From positions 1-64,000 of the forward strand of contig JAFBAO010000096.1 of NCBI GenBank assembly GCA_019247715.1: DNA of 64,000 bases. Direction: 5' to 3'. Below the pieces are notes generated by a model. It did no database searches, was not told the DNA's origin, and saw nothing but the letters and a program-made list of their open reading frames with translations. How positions within the stretch are numbered: position 1 is the first letter of the stretch; the number at the start of each line of letters is the position of its first letter. Source of the stretch: Caulobacteraceae bacterium. Its GTDB lineage: Bacteria; Pseudomonadota; Alphaproteobacteria; Caulobacterales; Caulobacteraceae. The translations under genes were made by a program, and so were the position numbers. Shown here in pieces: positions 40,657-49,742 of this stretch.

Positions 40657-42807
40657 ATGGGCGCCGATCAGGCGACGACGATCGCGTCCGCCGACGCCGC
40701 AAGCCGGCTCGCGGATCGTTACGCCGCAGTACGCGCTGCGAGTCTCGAGCGCGCACGGCCGCTCTCGGCGGAGGATCAGGCGGCCCAGTCGATGCCGGAC
40801 GCCAGCCCCGTCAAATGGCACCTGGCGCACGTCACCTGGTTCTTCGAGACCTTCCTGCTGGGGCCATATCTTTCGGGCTACCGGCCCTTCGATCCGATGT
40901 TCGGATACCTCTTCAACTCCTACTACGAGGCGGCGGGACCGCGGCACCCGCGGCCGGCGCGGGGCCTGATCACCCGGCCGAGCGTCGCAGAGGTGTTGGA
41001 ATACCGCGCCCGTGTGGATGAGGCGATCCAGCGGCTGCTGGCCCAGGGGGTGTCGGCCGAGGCGGCCTTCCTCACCGAGTTGGGCCTCGCGCACGAAGAG
41101 CAGCACCAGGAGCTGATGCTGATGGACGTGCTGCATCTCTTCGCCCAGTCACCACTCCACCCGGTATACGGCCCCGGTTACCGCGCGCGGGGGGCGCCGC
41201 CGGCCGCCTGGGTCGAGCTCGAGGGCGGGGTCGTGGAGATCGGCGCGGCCGAGGGTTTTTCCTTCGACAACGAGTCGGCCCGCCACCAGGTCGTTTTGAG
41301 GCCGTACCGGCTCTCGAGCCGGCTCGCGACCAACGCGGAGTGGCTCGCCTTCATCGAGGACGGCGGCTATGCGCGGCCGGAGCTCTGGCTTTCAGACGGC
41401 TGGGCCATGGTGCAGGCGCAAGCCTGGTCTGCGCCTCTCTATTGGCGGCAGGGCGAGGCGGGCTGGTCCGTCATGAGCCTCGAAGGTCTGACGCCCCTGG
41501 ACCCCGATGCGCCGGTCACCAACGTCAGCTACTTCGAGGCCGAAGCCTTCGCCGCCTGGGCGGGCAAGCGGCTCCCCACCGAGGCCGAATGGGAGCATGC
41601 GGCGAGCGCGAGACCGGAGGCGCTCAGGCAGCTCTACGACGCCGCTTGGCAGTGGACATCCAGCGCCTATCTGCCCTATCCGGGCTTCGCCCCGGCCGCT
41701 GGGGCGGTCGGCGAGTACAACGGCAAGTTCATGATCGGGCAGATGGTGCTGCGTGGCGGCGCCTCGATCACGCCCGGCGGTCATTGCAGGCCGACCTACC
41801 GCAACTTTTTCTACCCGCATCAGCGGTGGATGTTCTCGGGGGTGCGGCTCGCGGAGGACGCGCGGAGCGCCGCAGCCCGGGCCAACGATCGCGCCGCCGA
41901 GTTTCGCGACGCGGTCTGGGCGGGGCTTTCCCGTCATCCCAAGTCTATCTCGCCGAAATGGTTCTACGACGCGCGCGGATCGGAGCTGTTCGAGTCCATC
42001 TGCGAGCTGCCGGAGTACTATCCCACTCGCACCGAGACGGCGTTGCTGGCCCGCATCGCGCCGCAGATCGCCGCTCGCATCCCGGACGGGGCGGCGCTGG
42101 TGGAGCTGGGGAGCGGGGCCAGCGCCAAGACCCGCCTCGTCCTCGACGCCGCGCCCCAGATTTCCGCCTACGTCCCCATCGACGTCAGCGCCTCGGCGCT
42201 CGAGGGAGCCGCCGCCGCCCTCAGGCGCGACTATCCGAGCCTGACCCTCGCCCCGCTGGCGCGCGATTTCACCCAGCCCGGCGAGTTGCCGGCGGCCATC
42301 CGGGAACGACCGCGGGTGGGATTCTTCCCGGGCTCGACGATCGGCAACTTCGATCCGCCGGCGGCGCGCCGGCTGCTCCAGGACATGCGCCGGCTGCTCG
42401 GCGACGGCGGCCTATTCATCCTGGGGGCGGACCTGGTGAAGGAGACGGCGATCATGGTCGCCGCCTACGACGACGCCGCCGGTGTGACGGCGGCGTTCAA
42501 CAAGAACCTGCTGGCGCGCATCAACCGCGAGCTAGACGGCGACTTCGATCTGGATGCGTTCGATCACCTGGTCCGTTGGAACGCGGTGGACAGTCGGATG
42601 GAGATGCATCTGGCGAGCCGTGTCCGCCAGAGCGTCCGCGCCGCCGGGCGCAGTTTCGAATTCGCCGCGGGGGAGACCCTGCACACCGAGAACTCCTACA
42701 AGTTCACCGTGGAGGACGTGGTGGGCTTGGCGCGCGAGGCCGGCTGGGGACTGATCGAGCGCTGGATCAGTCCACCGCCGGCCTTCGCGGTCTTCCTGTT
42801 CGGCTGA
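40657..42807 (+). CDS. egtBD: EgtB-EgtD fusion: ergothioneine sulfoxide synthase and histidine trimethyltransferase in one polypeptide
   Basis: 716 residues from ATG 40657 (TAGGAG 8 bp upstream). Residues 1 to ~400 are EgtB: DinB-like domain with the iron ligands (His in WHLAHVTWFFE at 55/58, and HEEQHQE, His146 and His150), then the formylglycine-enzyme-like domain (TNAEWLAFIEDGGY, PVTNVSYFEAEAFAAWAGKRLPTEAEWE, NFFYPHQRWMFSGVRLA). Residues ~409-716 are EgtD: DRAAEFRDAVWAGLSRHPKSISPKWFYDARGSELFE, ELPEYYPTRTE, VELGSGASAKTRLVLDA, FFPGSTIGNFDP, TENSYKFT. EgtD makes hercynine, and EgtB adds the sulfur group. Usually these are two genes; fungi have a fusion in the opposite order. No stop or frameshift is visible in the junction. 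Confidence 0.93.
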   Translation: MGADQATTIASADAASRLADRYAAVRAASLERARPLSAEDQAAQSMPDASPVKWHLAHVTWFFETFLLGPYLSGYRPFDPMFGYLFNSYYEAAGPRHPRPARGLITRPSVAEVLEYRARVDEAIQRLLAQGVSAEAAFLTELGLAHEEQHQELMLMDVLHLFAQSPLHPVYGPGYRARGAPPAAWVELEGGVVEIGAAEGFSFDNESARHQVVLRPYRLSSRLATNAEWLAFIEDGGYARPELWLSDGWAMVQAQAWSAPLYWRQGEAGWSVMSLEGLTPLDPDAPVTNVSYFEAEAFAAWAGKRLPTEAEWEHAASARPEALRQLYDAAWQWTSSAYLPYPGFAPAAGAVGEYNGKFMIGQMVLRGGASITPGGHCRPTYRNFFYPHQRWMFSGVRLAEDARSAAARANDRAAEFRDAVWAGLSRHPKSISPKWFYDARGSELFESICELPEYYPTRTETALLARIAPQIAARIPDGAALVELGSGASAKTRLVLDAAPQISAYVPIDVSASALEGAAAALRRDYPSLTLAPLARDFTQPGELPAAIRERPRVGFFPGSTIGNFDPPAARRLLQDMRRLLGDGGLFILGADLVKETAIMVAAYDDAAGVTAAFNKNLLARINRELDGDFDLDAFDHLVRWNAVDSRMEMHLASRVRQSVRAAGRSFEFAAGETLHTENSYKFTVEDVVGLAREAGWGLIERWISPPPAFAVFLFG

Positions 42808-42809
42808 TT

Positions 42810-43037
42810 TCAGGGCGTGGTTCTGGTGGAGGGTCTGCGGCCGCCCCCCCGTGAAGCAGCGCCGCCCTTGCGCCCGGCGTTGGCGGCCAGATCGCGGTCC
42901 TGGGCGAAGCTGCGTTTCTCGCTGGGGACGCTGGCGCCGCCGCGACGGGCGATTTCGCGGCGCCGCTCGGGGTCCATACCTGCGAAACCGCGCCGGCTGG
43001 AGCGGCGATCAGCGTCTTCGTTCGTCGTCGTTGCCAT
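42810..43037 (-). CDS. KGG-repeat stress protein (GsiB/ConF-like)
   Basis: 75 residues, very polar and basic. It contains the KGG/stress-induced motif: RGFAGMDPERRREIARRGGASVPSEKRSFAQDRDLAANAGRKGG. Such small disordered proteins are induced by general stress and desiccation (established). GAAGGAG lies ~14 bp upstream of the ATG. The stop is 2 bp from the convergent egtBD stop. Upstream a GGAAC and a CGTT are present but 21 bp apart, so EcfG control is not supported. Confidence 0.82.
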   Translation of the reverse strand: MATTTNEDADRRSSRRGFAGMDPERRREIARRGGASVPSEKRSFAQDRDLAANAGRKGGAASRGGGRRPSTRTTP

Positions 43038-43333
43038 GGCCTTAGATTACTCCTTCACATGGGCTGCAACTTGATTGATCGGCAATTCCCCAACGGCTCC
43101 ATGCGCCTGCCACCAAGTTCCAGCGCTTCGGTGATCCTCTGTCCGGCGTAAAGCCTCGACCGTTAACGCGAGAGCCGGACAGGAGTTGCGACCGGAAAGT
43201 TGAGCCTTTCTGGGCCCTGGCGTGACCGTGACGGGGCGGGGGGACCGTGAGCGGCGCTCCGGCGTGGCGACAAACGCTCATTCCGGCCCGCAAGGACCTC
43301 CCGCGGAACGATCGAACGACTCCGGCGCGCCCC

Positions 43334-44722
43334 TTACGATGACGCTTCTGCGACGCTTCGCGTGGGCGCCGGCTGAGCCGGGCGCGCCGACCTGACCGCC
43401 AACGGCACGCTGACCCGAGCCCGGAGGCCGCCGCCGGGGCGGTTCTGCAGCACCACGTCGCCGCCGTGTCCCCGGGCGATCTCGCGGGCCACCGCCAGCC
43501 CCAAGCCGATGCCGCCGGTCTCGCGCGAGCGTGAGTTCTCAATCCGATGAAACGGCTCGAAGGCCCGCTCGATCTCCGCTTCGGCGAGCCCCGGGCCGTC
43601 GTCGTCGATCTCGAGCACCGCCACCCCGCCCTCCGCGAAGACCCGCCCGCGCGCCCGCAGCCCGTACTTGAGGGCGTTGTCGACCAGGTTGACGACCAGG
43701 CGTTTCAGGGAAACCGGATCCCCGTCGATGACCGCGCGCTCGGCCCGCTCGACCGATGCATCGGCGCCGGTCTCGGCCGCTTCGTCCATCACCGACTCCA
43801 CCAGCGAGGAAAGCTCCAGCTTGGTGCGCTCGCCGGCGCGGTTGGCGTCCTTCACGAAGGCCAGGGTGGAGGAGATCATCGCCTCCATCTCGTCCAGGTC
43901 GTGGGCGACCTTGGCCTTGAGCTCGTCCGGCGCCGATTCGATGCGGAACCGCAGCCGGGTGAGCGGCGTGCGTAGGTCGTGGGCGATCGCGGCCATCATG
44001 GCGGTCCGGTATTGGACATAGCGCTTCAGGCGCCGCTGCATCTCGTTGAAGGCGGAGGCCGCCACGCCTACCTCGGCCGACCCGCCAACGCTGAGCGGCG
44101 GCGCGTCCGGGTCGCGACCGAGCCGCTCGGCCGCCTCGGCGAAAGCCTTGATCGGGGCGGCGAGGCGGCGGGCGAACCACCAGGCGAGCGGCGTCACCGC
44201 CGCCGCGGCCCCCGTGAGCACGAAGAGCACCCGCTGCTGCCATGGATCCAGCAAGGCCCGGCGCGGCTGGACTACCCGCCAGCGGCCGTCAGGCTGGCGG
44301 ACCGCCACCTGGAAGCGGCCGAGCAGCACCGTCTGGTCGAGCGCAGCCGGCGGCGCAGCCAGGTGGCGGTGAGGCCCTACGAAGGCGACGATGCGCGTCT
44401 CGTTCTGCAGCACCAGAATATCGTCGGGCCGCAGGCCGAGCGCATGGGCGAGGCCGGCGCGGAAGTCGAGGTGGCGGCGCCCGAAGGTCGAGCCGGCGGG
44501 GGGGCGTTCCGCTTCGCGCACCGTCAGCGGCTGGCCCTCCACGGTGGCGACCGGCTTGCCGGTCCTGAGCGCCCGGACCACCTCGGCGACGCTGTAGACG
44601 TCCGGGGAAGGCGGCGGAATGTTGAGGGCGACCACCGCCGCGAAGACCACCACCGCCGCCAGGGTCGCCGCCACCAGCCCCAGCGCCTGCAGGAACAGGC
44701 TCGTGGTCGGCGCGCCTGTCAC
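43334..44722 (-). CDS. Sensor histidine kinase
   Basis: 462 residues. Two membrane helices (near 8-32 and ~165-190) flank a ~130-residue periplasmic sensor. A HAMP domain follows (ALIRRLAAPIKAFAEAAERLGRD-like region), then HisKA with phospho-His248 in AIAHDLRTPLTRLRFRIE, and HATPase_c with LVVNLVDNALKYG (N box), VLEIDDDGPGL (G1) and SRETGGIGLGLAVAREIARGHGG (G2). EnvZ-like order. The start overlaps the response-regulator stop by 4 bp (ATGA). Signal unknown. Confidence 0.93.
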   Translation of the reverse strand: MTGAPTTSLFLQALGLVAATLAAVVVFAAVVALNIPPPSPDVYSVAEVVRALRTGKPVATVEGQPLTVREAERPPAGSTFGRRHLDFRAGLAHALGLRPDDILVLQNETRIVAFVGPHRHLAAPPAALDQTVLLGRFQVAVRQPDGRWRVVQPRRALLDPWQQRVLFVLTGAAAAVTPLAWWFARRLAAPIKAFAEAAERLGRDPDAPPLSVGGSAEVGVAASAFNEMQRRLKRYVQYRTAMMAAIAHDLRTPLTRLRFRIESAPDELKAKVAHDLDEMEAMISSTLAFVKDANRAGERTKLELSSLVESVMDEAAETGADASVERAERAVIDGDPVSLKRLVVNLVDNALKYGLRARGRVFAEGGVAVLEIDDDGPGLAEAEIERAFEPFHRIENSRSRETGGIGLGLAVAREIARGHGGDVVLQNRPGGGLRARVSVPLAVRSARPAQPAPTRSVAEASS

Positions 44723-45468
44723 GGGTTGCGCGACACCTTCGGCGTGAAGATGTAGCCCTCGTTGCGCACCGTGCGGATCAGCTCCTGGCCGGAGGCGCCG
44801 TCGTCCAGCTTGCGACGAAGCCGGCTGATCTGCACGTCGATCGCCCGGTCGAAGGCGTCCGAATGGGGCCCTCGGGCGTACTCCAGCAACTGGTCGCGGG
44901 TGAGCACCCGCTGCGGCCGCTCCACGAAGGCGCGGAGCAGGGAGAACTCGCCGCTCGAGAGGTTGACCACCGCTCCTTCTGGAGAGCGCAACTCATGCCG
45001 CACCAGATCGAGCCGCCATCCGGCGAACTCGCAAGCCGCCGCCAGGCTGTCTTCTCCGTGCGGCTCGCGCCGGCGCCGGAGCACCGCGCGGACCCTGGCC
45101 AGAAGCTCACGCGGATTGCAGGGCTTGGGCACGTAGTCGTCTGCGCCGAGCTCCAGGCCCACGATGCGGTCGGTCTCCTCGCCCATGGCCGAAAGCATGA
45201 TGATCGCCGGTCCCTCCGGCCTGGCCAGCTTGCGGCAGATGGCCAGACCGTCCTCACCCGGGAGCATGACGTCGAGCACCACGAGGTCCACGGCGCCGCG
45301 CGAAAGCACCCGGTCCATCTCCTTGCCGTCCGCGGCCGTCTCCACCGCGTAGCCGTGACGCTGAAGGAATTCGGATACGACGTCGCGAATGCCGGCGTCG
45401 TCGTCGACCACAAGGATCCGTTCCGTCAGTTCGGCGTTCTGGGACGCCATTTCGGTCGCTGTCTGCAT
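44719..45468 (-). CDS. OmpR/PhoB-family response regulator
   Basis: 249 residues from ATG 45468; ATG 45450 also possible. Receiver domain: ILVVDDDAGIRDVV (acidic pocket), phospho-Asp66 in DLVVLDVMLPGEDG, MLSAMG, and YVPKPCNPRELLARVRAVL (Lys switch). C-terminal winged helix: LSSGEFSLLRAFVERPQRVLTRDQLLEYARG then RAIDVQISRLRRKLDD. Forms a two-component system with the overlapping downstream kinase. Confidence 0.94.
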   Translation of the reverse strand: MQTATEMASQNAELTERILVVDDDAGIRDVVSEFLQRHGYAVETAADGKEMDRVLSRGAVDLVVLDVMLPGEDGLAICRKLARPEGPAIIMLSAMGEETDRIVGLELGADDYVPKPCNPRELLARVRAVLRRRREPHGEDSLAAACEFAGWRLDLVRHELRSPEGAVVNLSSGEFSLLRAFVERPQRVLTRDQLLEYARGPHSDAFDRAIDVQISRLRRKLDDGASGQELIRTVRNEGYIFTPKVSRNP

Positions 45469-45563
45469 GCCATCCAAGCTGAGATCGGCCTGTGGCGTAG
45501 AAATGTCGCCGTTGCAACAACGCCGCAAGAACCCCTGCGCGAAGCCTATTTATCGTCGCAGGC

Positions 45564-46145
45564 TCAGGCCTGGGAGCGGCCGCCGCGGGCCCTAGGGCGC
45601 GATTTCGCGCTTCGCAGCAGCTTGCGCTTGATCGCCGCGACGGAAGGCGTCGATCCGGCCCCGGACGCCTTGTCGGTCCCGCCGGCTGCGCCGACGTGGC
45701 GGACGACATCCTCGATCTCCTGGGCCATTTGCTGGGCGGTCAGTTCGGCGGCGCGCCGGGCGGCGTTCCCGTAGGGTGTGTTGCGCCCGCACGCGGCGCA
45801 GGCGATGAGGTCGCGGTCCCGGTAGGGCCCCTTGCCCTTCAGCGGGGCGTTGCAGGCGTCGCAGGTGAGCGCCACGGTCCAGGTTGATCCGCCGCTCGCC
45901 GAGCGCTGATGCGAGATCGGGGTCGGCGGCGGCTCGGGCGGTTCGTAGGGCGCGCCCAGCCCAGGGAGCGGCCCCGCCGCGGGCAAAGGGCGTCGCTTGA
46001 GAAGCGGCCGCGCAGCGGCCGAAGCGGGATCCTCGGGCTTGATGGCGCCGCAGGCGGTGCAAACGATGTTGCCGGCGCGGGTGCGGCTGAGGCCCCAGTC
46101 GTGACCCCGAACCAGACAGGCAAGGTAGGCGACCGGGCGATCCAC
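45564..46145 (-). CDS. Zinc-ribbon protein of unknown function
   Basis: 193 residues from GTG 46145. It starts LACLVRGHDWGLSRTRAGNIVCTACGAIKP (first Cys plus CxxC), resembling DUF1660-type prophage proteins. Then a Pro-rich linker and a second ribbon with CDACNAPLKGKG and CAACGRNTPYG. The C-terminal ~70 residues are helical then basic (AIKRKLLRSAKSRPRARGG). Nucleic-acid or protein binding is likely, function unknown. It lies 95 bp upstream-side of the response regulator on the same strand. Confidence 0.7.
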   Translation of the reverse strand: MDRPVAYLACLVRGHDWGLSRTRAGNIVCTACGAIKPEDPASAAARPLLKRRPLPAAGPLPGLGAPYEPPEPPPTPISHQRSASGGSTWTVALTCDACNAPLKGKGPYRDRDLIACAACGRNTPYGNAARRAAELTAQQMAQEIEDVVRHVGAAGGTDKASGAGSTPSVAAIKRKLLRSAKSRPRARGGRSQA

Positions 46146-46219
46146 CGCGCGATGCTACGCCGAGTCGCGTGTGGGGCGAATTGGGGCCGACTGCCCCGGG
46201 CCTGTCCTGCCGGGGGCGG

Positions 46220-46783
46220 TCAGGCGCGCAGTTCCGGGTCTAAGGTCTTGCCGGGCTCCAGCTGCACGCCGAAGCTGTTCAGCAGCATCGAGACCTGGGT
46301 GTACTGGCCGGCGGTCAGCACCACGTCCATACATTGCTTCTCGTCGAAGCGCTCGCGGAGCGCGGCCCAGGTGGCGTCGGAGATGAAGTGGTCGCCCACC
46401 AGTTCGTCCGCCGCCCGGATCAGCGCCGCGTCGGCGGCGCCCCAGCCGGCGCCCGCCCCCGCCTTAATCCGCGCGATCTCGTCGGCGGTGAGGCCGGCGT
46501 CCAGTCCGATCTGGGTGTGCTGGGTGAACTCGTAGCCGGACTTGCACAGGAACCCGACCCTCAGGATCACGATCTCCCGCTCCCGGGCCGGCAGGCTGTT
46601 GCGGCGCGAGAGGATGTAGCCGCCCCATTCGATGAAGCGGCTCAGCGCCTTGGGGGCGCGCACGAGGGTGCGGTAGATGTTGAGCAGCGGCCGCCGTTCC
46701 CCCAGCCGCTCCATCACCTGACGTTGTTCGTCGGTCAGTTCCGCGTCGGCGACGGGGGCGATGCGGGGGGAAGAGAGGCGCAT
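46220..46783 (-). CDS. Carboxymuconolactone decarboxylase-like protein
   Basis: 187 residues from ATG 46783; the frame opens at 46828 but that lead has no RBS. AhpD/CMD fold pattern: LTDEQRQVMERLGERRPLLNIYRTLVRAPKAL, REREIVILRVGFLCKSGYEFTQHTQIGLDAGLTADEIARI, then DELVGDHFISDATWAAL. The single Cys with YEFTQH lacks the CxxC of peroxidase-type AhpD, so it is more like the CMD subgroup. Substrate unknown. Confidence 0.85.
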   Translation of the reverse strand: MRLSSPRIAPVADAELTDEQRQVMERLGERRPLLNIYRTLVRAPKALSRFIEWGGYILSRRNSLPAREREIVILRVGFLCKSGYEFTQHTQIGLDAGLTADEIARIKAGAGAGWGAADAALIRAADELVGDHFISDATWAALRERFDEKQCMDVVLTAGQYTQVSMLLNSFGVQLEPGKTLDPELRA

Positions 46784-46941
46784 TGGCAGGGTCTCGCCGG
46801 CGTCGGAAGGCGCGGGCACCCTAGTCACTTCTCGGTCAGGGCAGAAGTGCGATCTACGGCCGCTCCCGCGTCAGCCGGCCGCCGGCTTGCCGGGCGCCGA
46901 GAGGATGCGCAGTCTCGCCTGCGCGCGGCGTGAAAGGGCGG

Positions 46942-46974
46942 CAAGAAGAAAGGGCCGGGGAAGAACCCCGGCCC
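46942..46974 (-). terminator. Rho-independent terminator of glnA
   Basis: Inverted repeat GGGCCGGGG / CCCCGGCCC (9 bp, 46952-46974) with a 5-base loop. Read on the minus strand it is followed by TTTCTTCTT. It lies 63 bp after the glnA stop. Confidence 0.85.
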
Positions 46975-47036
46975 TCGGAAGCGCATGCGGCAAAGCTGGC
47001 CGGACGAACCCTAGAGTCGGTCTCAGCCAGTCCGGC

Positions 47037-48446
47037 CTAGCACTTGTAGTACATGTCGAATTCCACCGGGTGCGGGGTGATCTCGAAGCGGTGCACCTCC
47101 TCCATCTTGAGCTCGATGTAGCTGTCGATGAAGTCGTCATCCATGACTCCGCCGGCCTTCAGGAAGGCGCGGTCACGGTCGAGGTTGCCCAGCGCCTCGC
47201 GCAGCGAGCCGCAAACCTCGGGCACCTTCTTCTGCTCGCGCGGCGGCAGGTCGTAGAGGTTCTTGTCGAGCGCGGCGCCGGGATCGATCTTGTTCTCGAT
47301 GCCGTCGAGCCCGGCCATCAGCATGGCGGCGAAACCCAGGTAGGGATTGCCCATGGGGTCGGGGAAGCGCACTTCGATCCGCTTGGCCTTGGGGGAGGGG
47401 CCGAACGGCACCCGGATGGAGGCGGAGCGGTTGCGGGCCGAGTAGGCCAGCTTCACCGGGGCTTCGTAGCCCGGCACCAGGCGCTTGTAGCTGTTGGTGG
47501 TGGAGTTGGTGAAGGCGTTGATCGCCTTGGCGTGCTTGATGATCCCACCGATGTACCAGAGGCACATGTCGGAAAGGCCTGCGTACTTGTCGCCGGCGAA
47601 CAGCGGCTTGCCGCCCTTCCAGATCGACTGGTGGCAGTGCATGCCCGAGCCGTTGTCGCCGAACATCGGCTTGGCCATGAAGGTGGCCGTCTTGCCGTAC
47701 GCCGCCGCCACGTTGTGAATGACGTACTTATAGAGCTGCAGGCGGTCGGCCATGATCAGCAGGTTGGAAAACTTCAGCCCGAGCTCATGCTGGGCGGGCG
47801 CCACTTCGTGGTGGTGCTTCTCGGGCTCGAGTCCGAGCTCGCCCATCACCGACAGCATTTCCGAGCGCAGGTCCTGGGCGGAGTCCACCGGGTTGACCGG
47901 GAAGTAGCCACCCTTGGGGCCGGGCCGGTGGCCCATGTTGCCCTCGGGGTACTCGATGTCGGCGCTGATCGGCAGCTCGGTGGAGGAGAACTGGTAGCCC
48001 ATCTTCTCGGGCGAGGTGTTCCAGCGCACGTCGTCGAACACGAAGAACTCGGCCTCCGGACCGAAGTAGGCCGTGTCGCCCACGCCCGACGACTTGACGT
48101 AGGCCTCGGCCTTGCGGGCGATCGAGCGCGGGTCGCGGTTGTAGGGCTGATTGGTGTCCGGGTTCAGCACGTCGCAGAACAGGAACATCGTCGTCTGCTG
48201 GTAGAACGGGTCGATGTAGGCGCTGTCCAGGTCGGGCCGCAGCTTCATGTCGGACTCGTTGATCGCCTTCCAGCCGGCGATCGAAGAGCCGTCGAACATC
48301 TGGCCGTCGGCCAGGCAGTCTTCGTCGATCAGCGACAGGTCGAAGGTGACGTGCTGCAGCTTGCCGCGCGGGTCGGTGAACCGGAAGTCCACATACTTGA
48401 CCTCCTTCTCCTTGATCTGGGCCAGGATGTCCTTCGGTGTGGTCAT
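47037..48446 (-). CDS. glnA: Glutamine synthetase type I
   Basis: 469 residues, the usual GSI length. Signatures: [10 protein letters not shown] near the N-terminus, [24 protein letters not shown], the ATP-binding [26 protein letters not shown], and the adenylylation site Tyr398 in NLYDLPP. It makes glutamine from glutamate and ammonia in the cytosol and is switched by GlnE/PII. It is 50 bp after glnB and ends in a strong terminator, so glnB-glnA is one operon. Confidence 0.97.
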   Translation of the reverse strand: MTTPKDILAQIKEKEVKYVDFRFTDPRGKLQHVTFDLSLIDEDCLADGQMFDGSSIAGWKAINESDMKLRPDLDSAYIDPFYQQTTMFLFCDVLNPDTNQPYNRDPRSIARKAEAYVKSSGVGDTAYFGPEAEFFVFDDVRWNTSPEKMGYQFSSTELPISADIEYPEGNMGHRPGPKGGYFPVNPVDSAQDLRSEMLSVMGELGLEPEKHHHEVAPAQHELGLKFSNLLIMADRLQLYKYVIHNVAAAYGKTATFMAKPMFGDNGSGMHCHQSIWKGGKPLFAGDKYAGLSDMCLWYIGGIIKHAKAINAFTNSTTNSYKRLVPGYEAPVKLAYSARNRSASIRVPFGPSPKAKRIEVRFPDPMGNPYLGFAAMLMAGLDGIENKIDPGAALDKNLYDLPPREQKKVPEVCGSLREALGNLDRDRAFLKAGGVMDDDFIDSYIELKMEEVHRFEITPHPVEFDMYYKC

Positions 48447-48496
48447 GTTCTTTAATGAACCCCCTATTTAGGTGGATTGGATTGAGAGCCGGTCGC

Positions 48497-48907
<411 letters not shown>

Positions 48908-48979
48908 TCACGCCCGCCGCCGGCCGCGCAAGAGCGCCGGGGGGAGGGGTAGGCCGCTATCGCCGCGCCTACCTTCAAG

Positions 48980-49017
48980 AGCGTAAAAAATGGGCGATGA
49001 CTATCCAAAAAATGCGC
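48980..49017 (-). promoter_or_regulatory. Candidate promoter/regulatory site upstream of glnB
   Basis: On the minus strand TTGGAT (49008-49003), a 17-bp spacer and TACGCT (48985-48980) could be a housekeeping promoter. Two copies of AAAAAATGSGC (48985-48995 and 49007-49017, plus strand) lie 22 bp apart, two helical turns, and overlap it. They stand out as AT-rich in a GC-rich genome. The other ~140 bp between this site and glnB hold no recognised gene or NtrC consensus. Confidence 0.4.
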
Positions 49018-49170
49018 AGCCGCGGCGAGCGGCCGCTCTTTGGCCAGCCGCCCTGGCGCCAACCAGGCCCGGGACGCCGCGCGGGCCGGGGCGACATTGG
49101 GAGTTGAACGCCCGCTTCGAAGGCGCCATCAGCGCCCTGGCGTCTCCTTCCAGTCTGCCCGCGAACGTTG

Positions 49171-49740
49171 ATGGCCTGCATCTACCTGATCCGTCACGGA
49201 CGTCCGACCTCCACCTGGGGCGGCGCCGATGACGACCCGGGTCTCGACCCGGCGGGCTGGAGCCAGGCGGAAGCCGCCGCGGCGGCCCTCTGCGCCCTTC
49301 CGCCCGGCCAACGCCCGGCTCAGGTGATCTCCTCTCCGCTGCGCCGCTGTCGCGAGACCGCCACGCCCTTCGCGCGCGCCATCGGCGCCGAGATCCAGAT
49401 CGAGCCGGCGGTGGGCGAGATCCCGACCCCCGCGGCGCTCGTCGCCGCCGACCGGCCGGGCTGGCTCGGCCAGGCGATGAGCGGCCAGTGGTCTCAGATC
49501 GTGGGCGATCTCGACTATCTCGACTGGCGCAAGGCGGTTGTGAACGCGATCGCTCGCCGCCCCGGCGCGGCGATCTTTAGCCATTTCATCGCCATCAACG
49601 CGGTGCTGTCGGCGCTGGCCGGCGATCCGCGGACCGTCGTCTTCCGGCCGGATCACGCCTCCATGACCATCCTCGAAGCCGGGGAAGAGGGGCTTGCCGT
49701 GGTGCGGCGGGGCCGCGAAGCGTCCACCCAGGTGCTCTAG
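49171..49740 (+). CDS. Histidine phosphatase superfamily protein
   Basis: 189 residues from ATG 49171. RHG motif: IYLIRHGRPTSTWGG; then VISSPLRRCRETATPFA, VGEIPTP, and the second catalytic His in AAIFSHFIAINAVLSAL. Small cytosolic phosphatase of the phosphoglycerate-mutase-like superfamily. It ends 2 bp before the nnrDE start, so the two are probably cotranscribed. Divergent from glnB. Confidence 0.85.
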   Translation: MACIYLIRHGRPTSTWGGADDDPGLDPAGWSQAEAAAAALCALPPGQRPAQVISSPLRRCRETATPFARAIGAEIQIEPAVGEIPTPAALVAADRPGWLGQAMSGQWSQIVGDLDYLDWRKAVVNAIARRPGAAIFSHFIAINAVLSALAGDPRTVVFRPDHASMTILEAGEEGLAVVRRGREASTQVL

Positions 49741-49742
49741 TC

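Noticed and set aside
42990..43140. Possible EcfG promoter of the KGG protein (GGAAC and CGTT both present upstream)
   Set aside because: The spacer is 21 bp, outside the 16-17 bp accepted by EcfG.
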